DNA of 58,823 bases, from positions 1 to 58,823 of the forward strand of contig NZ_CANMVP010000031.1 of assembly GCF_947501385.1 (NCBI RefSeq), read 5' to 3'. Position 1 is the stretch's first letter; each line of letters opens with the position of its first letter. The notes beneath the pieces are model-generated. The model ran no database searches. It worked only from the letters and a program-made list of their open reading frames with translations, and was not told the origin of the DNA. Below, in pieces: positions 8,329 through 17,541 of the stretch. The position numbers and the translations under genes are program-made. This stretch comes from an uncultured Polaribacter sp. (GTDB lineage: Bacteria; Bacteroidota; Bacteroidia; Flavobacteriales; Flavobacteriaceae).

Positions 8329-11162
8329 AAACAAAAGTATTTCTCTCATTTTTTTTGATGGTCATTATCAATTCCATCTACGCACAAACAGGCACAATCA
8401 AAGGGGTTATTCACGATTCTTATGATATTTTACCTTTCGCTACACTTCATTTAAAAAATAATAAAAGGGTTGGTAGTACAACTAATTTAAAAGGAAGTTT
8501 TGAAATCTTAAATGCCCCAACAGGAAACCATACTGTGGTTGTTTCATTTTTGGGTTATCAAACTCAAGAATTAAAAGTAAATGTAAAAGAAAATGAAATT
8601 ACAGATTTAGGGAAAATAATATTGACTCCCTTAAGTCAAGGCTTAGAAGAAGTAGTTTTGAAATCTTCAATCAAACACGGGCAACAAAGAGCAGTTAATA
8701 TGCGAAAATCAGCACTCTCAATTATGGAAGTAGCGAGTAGCAACTTAATAGGAAAGTTGCCAGATTTTAATGCTGCTGAAGCAGTACAACGTTTGCCAGG
8801 AGTTAGTATAGAAAGAGACCAAGGAGAAGGACGTTATGTAACCGTAAGAGGAACACCTACACAATGGAGTTCAAATACACTTAATGGAGACAGATTACCA
8901 TCTGCGAAAACTTCTGGAGATCTTTTGGGAAACCGTACGGTCCCATTAGATGTATTTCCTTCAGATTTTATACAATATGTCCAAGTAGTAAAAGCTATTA
9001 CACCAGATTATGAAGGAGATGCTATTGGTGGAACCATTAATTTTATCACTAGAACATCGCCTGAAAAAGAAACATTAAACTTAAATCTTTCTGGTGCTTA
9101 TAATGATAAATCTCAAAAATCAGGATATGCAGCTACAGCGGTTTATGGAAATAGACTTTTTGATAATAAATTTGGTTTTATGGCAATGGCAACGAGAAAT
9201 CGTCGTCCATATGGTACAGATAATTACGAAGTAGTTTATGGAAATGAATTCAATAATATTAGAGAGGTAGATATTAGACATTATGATGGTATTCGAACAA
9301 CTGACGGTTTTAATATTGGTATGGATTATAGATTAGGAGAATACACAACGCTTTTTGCACGTGGTCTTTACAATCGAATGGAAGACAATGAGCGCAACCG
9401 TAAAGTAGAGTACTTTTTTGATAAAGCATCTAACAATGCGCAGATGCGTTGGAATATGGTAGATTATCTTTTTAAAACCTATGGAGGAGAATTAGGTGTT
9501 GAAACAAAAATTTCAGATAAATTAAAAGCAGATTTTAAGCTATCTGCCTACAAAGCTTTTGCAGGTTATGATGGCCCCAAAACTGTTAACGATTCATTAT
9601 CTGGGTATTATTATGCAAATTTTAGACAGACTGTTGAATTTGGTGGATTTGAAGATGTGATTGATAGCGATGGAAATGTTCAACAGTTAAAATTTTTAAA
9701 TGGTGATGGCCCAAACCCAAATAATGGTGATAGGTTTGATAACATACAGCCGAATTTTGTTAATGGAGATTTAAATCCAGACCTTTTTAAACTGCAACGT
9801 TATGTAATTTCTATACGAAATGTTGAAGATATGGATCTTGTTGGGCAAGCAAACTTTACCTATACACCCTCTTCAAAATTAGAATTCAAGTTCGGAACAA
9901 AATTAAGAAGAAAACAAAGTTCTTATGATAGAGCTTACGCAACCTTTACACCAAGTGCAGATGCTTTTTTTACAGATTTTGAAAGAGAAAAATTCCCGAA
10001 TAAAAGTAACTTCCTTTCAGAAATAGGATCGCCATATTCACAACCCGTTTTTTTATGGGATATTCCTACGGAAGATGCCATAAAAGACCCTTATGGAAAT
10101 CCTGTTGCAGGTAATTCTATTGTATTAAATTATCAAGACAAAACAAATTCCATCCGTGCAACAAATAGCTATGACGCAACCGAAAATCATATAGCTGGTT
10201 ATTTTATGGGAACTTGGAAGTTAAATTCTAAATGGACAATAATTCCAGGAATACGTTATGAGCACACCAATAATGATATTAAAGGATATTCGTACAATAG
10301 AACAACCAAAGAAGTAGGAAATACGAACTCAAAAAAAGACTATCCAGCTATATTGCCTATGGTGCATGTAAATTTTAAACCTTCTAATGATTTTGACATT
10401 CGAGCAGCATTTACACGCACTTTTGCAAGACAAGCCTTTAACCAAATAGCACCTTTTGAAGATGTGAATGAAGACAATCTTTCAATCACACGAGGAAACC
10501 CTAATCTTAATCCAACGTTTGCAACAAATTACGATCTTATCGCCTCAAAATATTTTGGTAAAACTAATTACTTATCCGCAGGTCTTTTTTATAAAGATAT
10601 TCAGGACATTGTTTTTGTAAAAGCTTCACAAGAGCAAATTTTATTAAACGGAACGCCAGAAACATTTAGAGTTAGAGCATTTGAAAATTCTGAAACAGCT
10701 TATCTTATGGGAGCAGAATTTACTTGGGCTCAAGAATTAGATTTTCTTCCAGGTGCATTAAACGGTTTCGGATATTCTATAAATTATACCTATACAAAAT
10801 CGGAAACTTCTTTGGAGGCGCGAGGAGAAAAAACACCACTGGTAAATCAATCTCCTAATATTTTAAATGCGTCTTTGTTTTATGAAAAGTACGGTTTTTC
10901 ATTTAGGCTGGCAGGGAACTATAGAGATGCTTTTCTTTGGCAACTTCGAGACTCAAAAGAGCAAGACCGTTATCAAGGGAAAGACTTTCAGCTAGATTTA
11001 AATGCATCTTACACATTTCCTAATAACCGAATTACCATTTTTACACAGATGAATAATTTAACAAATCAAAAACTATTGTATTACAGAGGGAAACCTGAAA
11101 GACCAGAACAAACGGAATTCTTTTCTTTTAGAGCACGTCTAGGAGTGAGTTATAGTTTTTAA
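8325..11162 (+). CDS. TonB-dependent receptor with carboxypeptidase-regulatory-like domain
   Basis: The 945-residue protein has a signal peptide (cut after IYAQ), a CarboxypepD_reg-like beta-sandwich (about 22-105), a plug (about 125-245, with PDFNAAEAVQRLPGVSIERD and a YEGDAIGGTINF stretch) and a barrel ending VSYSF. The plug pattern fits the large receptors of the TonB-Xanth/Caul type. It would import the substrate released or cleaved by the phosphatase and PLD-like proteins encoded just downstream. It starts inside the stop codon of the DUF5690 gene. The substrate is inferred from neighbours to be phosphorus-containing. Confidence 0.85.
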   Translation: MKTKVFLSFFLMVIINSIYAQTGTIKGVIHDSYDILPFATLHLKNNKRVGSTTNLKGSFEILNAPTGNHTVVVSFLGYQTQELKVNVKENEITDLGKIILTPLSQGLEEVVLKSSIKHGQQRAVNMRKSALSIMEVASSNLIGKLPDFNAAEAVQRLPGVSIERDQGEGRYVTVRGTPTQWSSNTLNGDRLPSAKTSGDLLGNRTVPLDVFPSDFIQYVQVVKAITPDYEGDAIGGTINFITRTSPEKETLNLNLSGAYNDKSQKSGYAATAVYGNRLFDNKFGFMAMATRNRRPYGTDNYEVVYGNEFNNIREVDIRHYDGIRTTDGFNIGMDYRLGEYTTLFARGLYNRMEDNERNRKVEYFFDKASNNAQMRWNMVDYLFKTYGGELGVETKISDKLKADFKLSAYKAFAGYDGPKTVNDSLSGYYYANFRQTVEFGGFEDVIDSDGNVQQLKFLNGDGPNPNNGDRFDNIQPNFVNGDLNPDLFKLQRYVISIRNVEDMDLVGQANFTYTPSSKLEFKFGTKLRRKQSSYDRAYATFTPSADAFFTDFEREKFPNKSNFLSEIGSPYSQPVFLWDIPTEDAIKDPYGNPVAGNSIVLNYQDKTNSIRATNSYDATENHIAGYFMGTWKLNSKWTIIPGIRYEHTNNDIKGYSYNRTTKEVGNTNSKKDYPAILPMVHVNFKPSNDFDIRAAFTRTFARQAFNQIAPFEDVNEDNLSITRGNPNLNPTFATNYDLIASKYFGKTNYLSAGLFYKDIQDIVFVKASQEQILLNGTPETFRVRAFENSETAYLMGAEFTWAQELDFLPGALNGFGYSINYTYTKSETSLEARGEKTPLVNQSPNILNASLFYEKYGFSFRLAGNYRDAFLWQLRDSKEQDRYQGKDFQLDLNASYTFPNNRITIFTQMNNLTNQKLLYYRGKPERPEQTEFFSFRARLGVSYSF

Positions 11163-11190
11163 ATTTTGAATCCTATTAATTTTAAATCTC

Positions 11191-12714
11191 ATGAAAATTA
11201 AATCATTTTTCTTTACGGTAATTTGTTTGTCAATAATCACATGTCAAATAGGCTGTGATGCTAAAAAAAGCAATCAAAAAACAGAATGCTTTCCTTATGG
11301 AGTAGCCTCAGGCAACTCAGCATCCAACAGTGTGTTACTTTGGACTAAAACAACTTTAGAGTATATAGAACAAAAAGTACATTGGCAGATTAGTACCGAT
11401 AGTCTTTTTACAAGGATACATAAAGAAGGTTTTAAAATAGCAAAAGAAGAAAACGATTTTACGATTAAAATTAAAGTGGATGGATTAAGTCCTTCTACTT
11501 TTTACTATTATCGCTTTTTTATAGATAAAAAATCTCTATCAACATTAGGCAGAACAAAAACACTACCAGCTATAAATGAGATGCCTGAAAATTTCAGCAT
11601 TGCCTTGGTAAACTGTAATAATTTTCAGGATGGTTATTTTAATGCTTTTGAAGCTTTAAGCAAAAGAGATGATGTGGATTTGGTAATTCATCTAGGCGAT
11701 TATATTTATGAATATGAGGCAGGAAGATATGCAGATACGACTCTTGTAAATCGTCTTCACAAACCATCTCACGAAATTGTGACGCTCAATGATTATAGAA
11801 CACGCTACTCTCAATACCGATCGGAGATAGAATTTCAGAATTTACATGCTAAATTTCCTTTCCTTTTTATTTGGGATGACCATGAATTTGCGAATGATGC
11901 TTATGCAAAAGGAGCAAAAAATCATAGTGAAGAAGAAGGTGTTTGGAAAGACAGACAAGCAAATGCAATTAAAGCGTATATGGAATGGATGCCTATTTAT
12001 AAATCACCTGAGAAAAATCCCCCACACCAAATTCAGATTGGTCAATTAATCGATTTGCTATTGTTAGAAGAAAGAGCAAGTGCACGAACCAAACAAATAA
12101 ATCCTTGTGAACTCAACGAAAAAGATGTTTTAGAACATACACTTTTGGGTAAAAAACAAATGAATACATTAGTCAATACTATTGAAAACAGTAATAAAGT
12201 CTGGACTGTCATTGCGAATCAAGTGGCTTTTACAGGCTACAGTAAAGTAGATTCATTATTTTCTTTAAAATATAAAGATTGGTGGTTAGGGTATCCTAAT
12301 GACAGAAACCAAGTTATATCAGCATTTAAAAAAGCAACAAATAAACCCATAATTTTAACAGGAGACCATCATTGCTCTTTTGTAATGGCACTTCATGACG
12401 ATCATCTAGATTCTTGTAAACCTAAATACATTTCTGAACACAATACAAAACCATTGGCATGGGAAATTATGGTGCCAAGTGTTTCCTCTAAAAATTATGA
12501 TGCGTATCCAGATAGTATTGTAAACAACTATTCTAAAAAATTGGTCAACCCAAAATACAATCCACATATAAAGTTTGCCGATTTAAATAATCATGGTTTT
12601 ACCATTATGCATTTTAATCAAAATACTGTCCAAGCTGAATATGTTTTTATGGAAACTATCAAGAAAAAAGATGCAACTATTAGAGAAACTAAAACTTTTA
12701 ACCTTACTTATTAA
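11191..12714 (+). CDS. phoD: PhoD-type alkaline phosphatase/phosphodiesterase lipoprotein
   Basis: The 507-residue protein has a lipoprotein signal ending QIGC, a fibronectin-like N-terminal domain (about 40-130) and the PhoD metallophosphatase domain. Visible metal and active-site motifs are HLGDYIYEY, WDDHEFANDA, ANQVAF and LTGDHH. PhoD enzymes release phosphate from mono- and diesters and use Ca/Fe; some attack phospholipids or teichoic acids. It lies 28 bp after the receptor gene and 8 bp before the PLD-like gene, implying a surface or periplasmic degradation step before or after import. The family assignment is secure; the natural substrate is not known. Confidence 0.85.
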   Translation: MKIKSFFFTVICLSIITCQIGCDAKKSNQKTECFPYGVASGNSASNSVLLWTKTTLEYIEQKVHWQISTDSLFTRIHKEGFKIAKEENDFTIKIKVDGLSPSTFYYYRFFIDKKSLSTLGRTKTLPAINEMPENFSIALVNCNNFQDGYFNAFEALSKRDDVDLVIHLGDYIYEYEAGRYADTTLVNRLHKPSHEIVTLNDYRTRYSQYRSEIEFQNLHAKFPFLFIWDDHEFANDAYAKGAKNHSEEEGVWKDRQANAIKAYMEWMPIYKSPEKNPPHQIQIGQLIDLLLLEERASARTKQINPCELNEKDVLEHTLLGKKQMNTLVNTIENSNKVWTVIANQVAFTGYSKVDSLFSLKYKDWWLGYPNDRNQVISAFKKATNKPIILTGDHHCSFVMALHDDHLDSCKPKYISEHNTKPLAWEIMVPSVSSKNYDAYPDSIVNNYSKKLVNPKYNPHIKFADLNNHGFTIMHFNQNTVQAEYVFMETIKKKDATIRETKTFNLTY

Positions 12715-12722
12715 CTCTTAAA

Positions 12723-14402
12723 ATGACAAAAATGAATACAACAATCACTAATTATTTTAAAAGAACACACTCCATATTATTATCATGTATTATTGTACTA
12801 TTATTAACTGTTGCTTGTGAAAATGAAAATTTCGATTCAAAGGGAAAATCTAACATTGAAAATAAGAATTCTAAATCTACAGACATAGATGAAGCCAATT
12901 CAAAAATAATTGACTTTAAGAAATTTACAGAAAATAAAACGAATGTTGCTAGTAAAGTTTCAAGTAGCAAAAATGTTGGAAGCAGCCAAGTAAAAATCTA
13001 CTCTAGAAATATAGGAGATACTGAAAATCATGTAGTATTTAAATATGGAGATTTAATTAATAGAGCAATCAGTTATAAAGAAAGCAACCCTGATACAGAT
13101 GTTCGTATAAAGTTTGCCATTTATAAAATTGGAGATAAATCTTTTGTCGTATTCGATCCAAATCATAGTAAGTATGGAGGCGTATATGGTAATGATGAAG
13201 CAGGAGCTGCATCAGAAAAATTAATTTTCTCGTTGGTAAAAGCTGCTCGAAGAAAGGTACATATAGATTTTATTTACCACAGAGATATTTTAGACAATAC
13301 CAATGCCTGTAAGGCAGATAGAAGCGACAATATCTGGAATTATTTAATGAGTAGAATTGAAGCTACAGATTATACAGATGTAGATGTATCAGGAACTAGA
13401 GAATTGGTAAGTAATTATCTTTCTGTTACGAGAATGGATTGGCAGAATTCAGCTCGAGAACAGATGCATTGTAAATTTATGATCATTAGTCATTATGACG
13501 ATGGCGCTAACGGAAAATTCAATTCAGTGTATGTTGCTACGAGTAATGTTGATGATCATGATGGTGCTATTCCTTATAAAAAAGATTGGGTGCATTCTGG
13601 AGTTTTAATAAATGGCAATTCAGGACTTTATGAAGCACACAATAATTATTTTTCTATTATCAAAAATAATTCTACTTCTCATACTTCTTTTGCTAGTGCA
13701 GTACGAACAGCACATGCATCTAATACTCTAAACTATCATGATACTGATTTTAGTGCATATTTTTTTCCAATTCCTTTATCTCCTAATGGAAATTACAATC
13801 CTAGCATAGAAGTATGGAATCCATCAAATGCTTCTGGTTGGGATACACAGTTTAATCCTTTTGCTAAATATGCAAATTATTTAGCAAATTCGAGAAACGG
13901 AGGACGCTATATAAAAGGAAACATATATCACATGAAATGGGACAATTTTACCAAAGCTTTTAGAGACAAGTTGAAGGATGAATATGACAATAGAAATACA
14001 GCACACACCACAAGTTTTAAGTTTTTAGTTAGCTTAAATAGTAATTCAGATGACAATAAATTTAATAACACGTTAATACTAGAAACATGCAGATATACGA
14101 AAGATGATTATGGAAATGGTATACAAAGATTAAAAGATGAGTTTATTGGTACAAATGCAAAAATAAGGCATCAAAATAATGATGTTGTAGATAACATAAA
14201 GGCAACAGGTGTTAAAACCCATTCAAAAGATATAATTTTTGCTTTTAGTCAACATTCAGAATATATCTCTATTACAGGATCTGCAAACTTAAAGTTAGAT
14301 GCATTTACTTCAAAGGCAAATCATTCCTTAGTTATTAAAGAGTTTACTACAGCGCATCCCATTTATAATGAGTTTAAAGCTATTTTTGAATATCAGTATT
14401 GA
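12723..14402 (+). CDS. Phospholipase-D-like lipoprotein
   Basis: The 559-residue protein has a lipoprotein signal (lipobox LTVAC) and a low-complexity Asn/Ser/Lys linker to about residue 95. Two PLD-like half-sites follow: HCK near residue 243 followed by VYVATSNVDDHD, and HSK near residue 500 followed by TGSANLKLDAFTSKANHSLV. Both keep the His and Lys of the HKD motif, but the usual Asp four residues on is replaced (Ser and Ala). The fold is probably PLD, acting on phosphodiesters such as lipid head groups. A second Met at 12732 could also be the start. It closes the plus-strand operon. Confidence 0.75.
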   Translation: MTKMNTTITNYFKRTHSILLSCIIVLLLTVACENENFDSKGKSNIENKNSKSTDIDEANSKIIDFKKFTENKTNVASKVSSSKNVGSSQVKIYSRNIGDTENHVVFKYGDLINRAISYKESNPDTDVRIKFAIYKIGDKSFVVFDPNHSKYGGVYGNDEAGAASEKLIFSLVKAARRKVHIDFIYHRDILDNTNACKADRSDNIWNYLMSRIEATDYTDVDVSGTRELVSNYLSVTRMDWQNSAREQMHCKFMIISHYDDGANGKFNSVYVATSNVDDHDGAIPYKKDWVHSGVLINGNSGLYEAHNNYFSIIKNNSTSHTSFASAVRTAHASNTLNYHDTDFSAYFFPIPLSPNGNYNPSIEVWNPSNASGWDTQFNPFAKYANYLANSRNGGRYIKGNIYHMKWDNFTKAFRDKLKDEYDNRNTAHTTSFKFLVSLNSNSDDNKFNNTLILETCRYTKDDYGNGIQRLKDEFIGTNAKIRHQNNDVVDNIKATGVKTHSKDIIFAFSQHSEYISITGSANLKLDAFTSKANHSLVIKEFTTAHPIYNEFKAIFEYQY

Positions 14403-14904
14403 TTTTAAGTTTGTCTATTAGATATATAAATTTCATTTTCTGTCTGAAATTGTAATTTAACTAAACTCTTATTTGTCGCCTACTTGAGCACCAATTTTAA
14501 GATCGAAAATAAAGTACCTACATTTTTCGGCAGAAATTAAGATTCCAAACTTTGGACTTGTGTAAAAGATTTTTTTTGAATGAAAATTTTTCCCAAATTG
14601 GAGTGTGAACTAAAAAAGTGCAAATATGCTGACTGCTTGTTGTGCTTCAGTATGAATCTTATTTACTGTTTAGTCATTACTTTTATTCTATTTCATATAT
14701 AGTTAAAAAGTATATAATATTCTTTGTTATAATGTGCAGACAGTGGTAAAATGAAGCTATTCAGTAAGAAATAAAAATACTAAAGTTCAAATATTAAGAT
14801 TTGATCTTCTATTTCATATTTGAGTTGCTCTAAAGTGAACTGCAGATTACTAACTGATGTTAGGCAGAGATTTATATGATTTTGGTAATTTTTACTAAAA
14901 AACT
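14403..14904. other. Non-coding stretch after the phosphorus operon
   Basis: These 502 AT-rich bases have no ORF, RNA gene or clear terminator that I can support. Confidence 0.4.
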
Positions 14905-15103
14905 GTTAATAACTACCCGTTGTGCATTTTGAGTTAAATGTATTCCAAAATGTCAGTTCGAGTGATTTTTGATAAAAAAAATCGTATCGAGAACTAGTTT
15001 AGAAATGAAAATTCTTATTCTCGATACAAATTTCACTTATTTCAATCGTGAAATTCACTCGAATTGACAGAATTTATCAAAATGCACAACAGGTTAATAA
15101 CTA
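14905..15103. repeat. Palindromic MITE-like element with flanking direct repeats
   Basis: The element (about 14916-15092) folds on itself along its length: GTTGTGCATTTTGA at the left matches TCAAAATGCACAAC at the right. TGTCAGTTCGAGTGA matches TCACTCGAATTGACA, and an inner arm with ATCGAGAA pairs with TTCTCGAT. An 11-bp direct repeat GTTAATAACTA flanks it (14905-14915 and 15093-15103), resembling a target-site duplication. A related, shorter copy is at 24186-24312. It encodes nothing, so any movement would be by an enzyme in trans. Confidence 0.7.
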
Positions 15104-15296
15104 TATTTTCCTATCACTTTTAACCGTTCTTGAAGCGATTTGATCCTAATGAAATTAATATAAATGGAATTATTTTAAACAATATAAATTTCAAACTCAT
15201 GCAAAAATCTTGTTTCCAGTAACTTAAATGGTTATTACCATTAAATTTAATTTCTATCTATTTTACTGCGTAACATCAGTTACTAATAAATTATTT

Positions 15297-16089
15297 TAAG
15301 TATTTGCTCTTTTAGATTCATCAAAGTGATATAAAGCATAAGGCTCTATACAAATATTTGCGGAATGATGTAGCACTTGCAATCCCATAAGTTTTATAGC
15401 ACATGTCATTCGATATGGAGAAAATGCTTGTGGTATTTTTGGAAACTCGGTCTGTTTATAAATTACTACTTGCCAGCCTAAAAAAAGTAATACCCCAATT
15501 TACAGGTGCTCCGTTTTTTGGTTTGTCGTATCGCAAGGATTTAAATGGAATGGTTAATTCGGCGTAATATCCTTGTTCGGTTTGTTCTTACCGTTCATAG
15601 CGTATTCCAATTATTATCCTTAAAAACTATCATTAAAACTTTGGAAATCCCGTTAATTTCCATAAGAAGTGGTCTTAAAAGAAACGGCATATTGCTTATT
15701 GTTTGTAAATCAATCTGAATGGCAAAAGTATCGTTTTTACCAAAAGAAAAACCACGGCTAAAATCTTGCACACGAATTCCTTTTACTCCTAATGAACCTT
15801 TACAAAAAGCCCCCACATATAGGTTTTTATCATCATAGAGTAGCCTTACTGCAGTTTTATATCGATAGTTTTACGCTAGTACAGGTTCAATTTTAAAAAT
15901 TCAGATACAATTGGGACGTTTTTCCAATCCATTCCATTTGCCATCAATAGTTATTGTTCCCGTTGCTTTTGTTGCTTGTATTTCTTGGGGATTCTCAGGC
16001 GGCGGAAAATTATTGGTCTTTGCCTCTTAGCATATGGTATGCACATTGGAAAGCTGAATATTCCTATATATAAAGTATTTAGTTTTCAT
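15297..16089 (-). pseudogene. Degenerate N-terminal remnant of a DUF5916 (CBM9-like) protein
   Basis: Reading the minus strand across several frames gives continuous family-like sequence: GTITIDGKWNGLEK, TAVRLLYDDKNLYVGAFCKG, KGIRVQDFSRGFSFGKND, TEQGYYAELTIPFKSLRYD, NWGITFFRLA, FPKIPQAFSPYRM and IEPYALYHFDES. These match, in order, the carbohydrate-binding-family-9-like domain and start of the barrel of DUF5916 outer-membrane proteins. Several frameshifts and stops interrupt it, and only about 260 of the usual 750-850 residues remain. The longest open piece (15595-15816) is not a gene in its own right. Confidence 0.8.
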
Positions 16090-16104
16090 TGAGTCAATAA
16101 TTAT

Positions 16105-17541
16105 TTAGTTCGTTATTTTTTTCATCTTCATAAAACCCGTTATTCCAAAGAGTAAGGATATAAGAGTGATTTTAAGAAAACTATATAGTACCATATTCCA
16201 TCGTTCATCGTTCTCTTTCATTTTAAAAATAGGACGCAGGGAATAGTCTTCTTGCGTAATAGGTTTGTCCCAAAAAAGCCTGTCATAATAGAAAGAGGTA
16301 ATCTTTTTATGGAATGCGGTCAATGCCGATTGATAATTCAAAAAGGTATTTAAATCAGTCTTTGAAATCAATGAAAAAGTATCTTGCATATTTACTGCTG
16401 GGTTAATCCAAAGAAATTGGTTGACCCATTGATTCCTTTTCTCGATTTGCAGACTATATGCATCAACATCTTTTTTGCTGTGACTATCTTTTAAAGCAGT
16501 GAAAGCTGCATATACTTTGGCATTCCCGTTATTGTGCAACAGGCTATCACTAGCTTTATATTGTGGGTTGTATTTTAAAAATTCGGAAAGTATTTCAGCA
16601 CGTTCCTTTTTATCATTTTCATTTTCTAACCCCGTTCTTCGGGTGAGTTCAGCTAAATGGGTAGTATCTATAGGAAATTTGGTCGTCATCCATACGTTCA
16701 GTACAGCTGGCACCACCAATAAAAAGACAAGCCAACACCCTGCGGCACATATGGCATTGAACGCTGAACTTTTAAAAAAACTAATGATTAAAAACATCAA
16801 GCTAAACCAAAAGGCACTATATAAAATGACTCCTGTTAACCAAACCAAGGCAGCCAACAGGTTTTCATTAGTAAACATATTGCCCGAAACAAACAGTCCT
16901 ATTAAAGAAATGAGAAGTGCCAAACCTGTAATCAGCATAAAATAGAATAGTAATCTTGTAACCATTATTTTTCGGATGCTTATGGATTGAATTCGTAGGA
17001 GTGCCAATACACCGCTTTCCTTCTCTATGGAATAGAGCCCAAAAGTAAAGGCAATGATAAGCAGTGGAAAAAGATAGATAATGACAAACGACAGGTCAAA
17101 ATTACCCACGTAAAGTTTAACAGGATTGGCAATTTCATTTTCAAAAAGTTGATAGTAGAGGCTCATTCCTGTTAAACGATGGTAGTATGGATGTAAATCG
17201 CGTTGCCCTATGGCAAGTGCGGCATATGTATGAAGGGGAAGCACTGCGTGATATCCGTGTCTGAACCACGCATAAGAAGGGTCTGAAGCAATGTCTTTTC
17301 TTCTTTTTGCATCTGCGGAGTTTAATTCTTCATCAAAACTTACTTGATATTGATGAAACTCGTCCTCTTCTATTTTTTGAACATCAGTAATGGTTTTTAG
17401 CTGTGCATTAACCACAGATGTGCCATAATAGACGGCATACATTCCAAAAAGGAAAATGATGACCAATAGTAATAACTGAAATTTGTTGCGTACAAAAGAG
17501 GTCCATTCGTAGCGTATGATTGTTTTGGTTACTTTATCCAT
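16105..17541 (-). CDS. ABC transporter permease, DUF3526 family (second copy)
   Basis: This 478-residue protein has an N-terminal helix, a periplasmic loop of about 150 residues, then clustered helices (about 150-300), a second loop and a C-terminal helix. That is the layout of DUF3526 / NosY-like ABC-2 permeases. It overlaps the preceding permease gene by 8 bases and shares its architecture, so the two probably form a heterodimer served by the ATPase at 19019-19720. The substrate is not known. Linkage to a receptor and DUF4374 protein suggests metal or siderophore handling, or release of bound ligand. Confidence 0.75.
   Translation of the reverse strand: MDKVTKTIIRYEWTSFVRNKFQLLLLVIIFLFGMYAVYYGTSVVNAQLKTITDVQKIEEDEFHQYQVSFDEELNSADAKRRKDIASDPSYAWFRHGYHAVLPLHTYAALAIGQRDLHPYYHRLTGMSLYYQLFENEIANPVKLYVGNFDLSFVIIYLFPLLIIAFTFGLYSIEKESGVLALLRIQSISIRKIMVTRLLFYFMLITGLALLISLIGLFVSGNMFTNENLLAALVWLTGVILYSAFWFSLMFLIISFFKSSAFNAICAAGCWLVFLLVVPAVLNVWMTTKFPIDTTHLAELTRRTGLENENDKKERAEILSEFLKYNPQYKASDSLLHNNGNAKVYAAFTALKDSHSKKDVDAYSLQIEKRNQWVNQFLWINPAVNMQDTFSLISKTDLNTFLNYQSALTAFHKKITSFYYDRLFWDKPITQEDYSLRPIFKMKENDERWNMVLYSFLKITLISLLFGITGFMKMKKITN

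Noticed and set aside
15595..15816. 73-residue minus-strand ORF treated as a separate gene
   Set aside because: Its sequence is an internal piece of the DUF5916 family, and flanking pieces continue in other frames, so it is part of a pseudogene.
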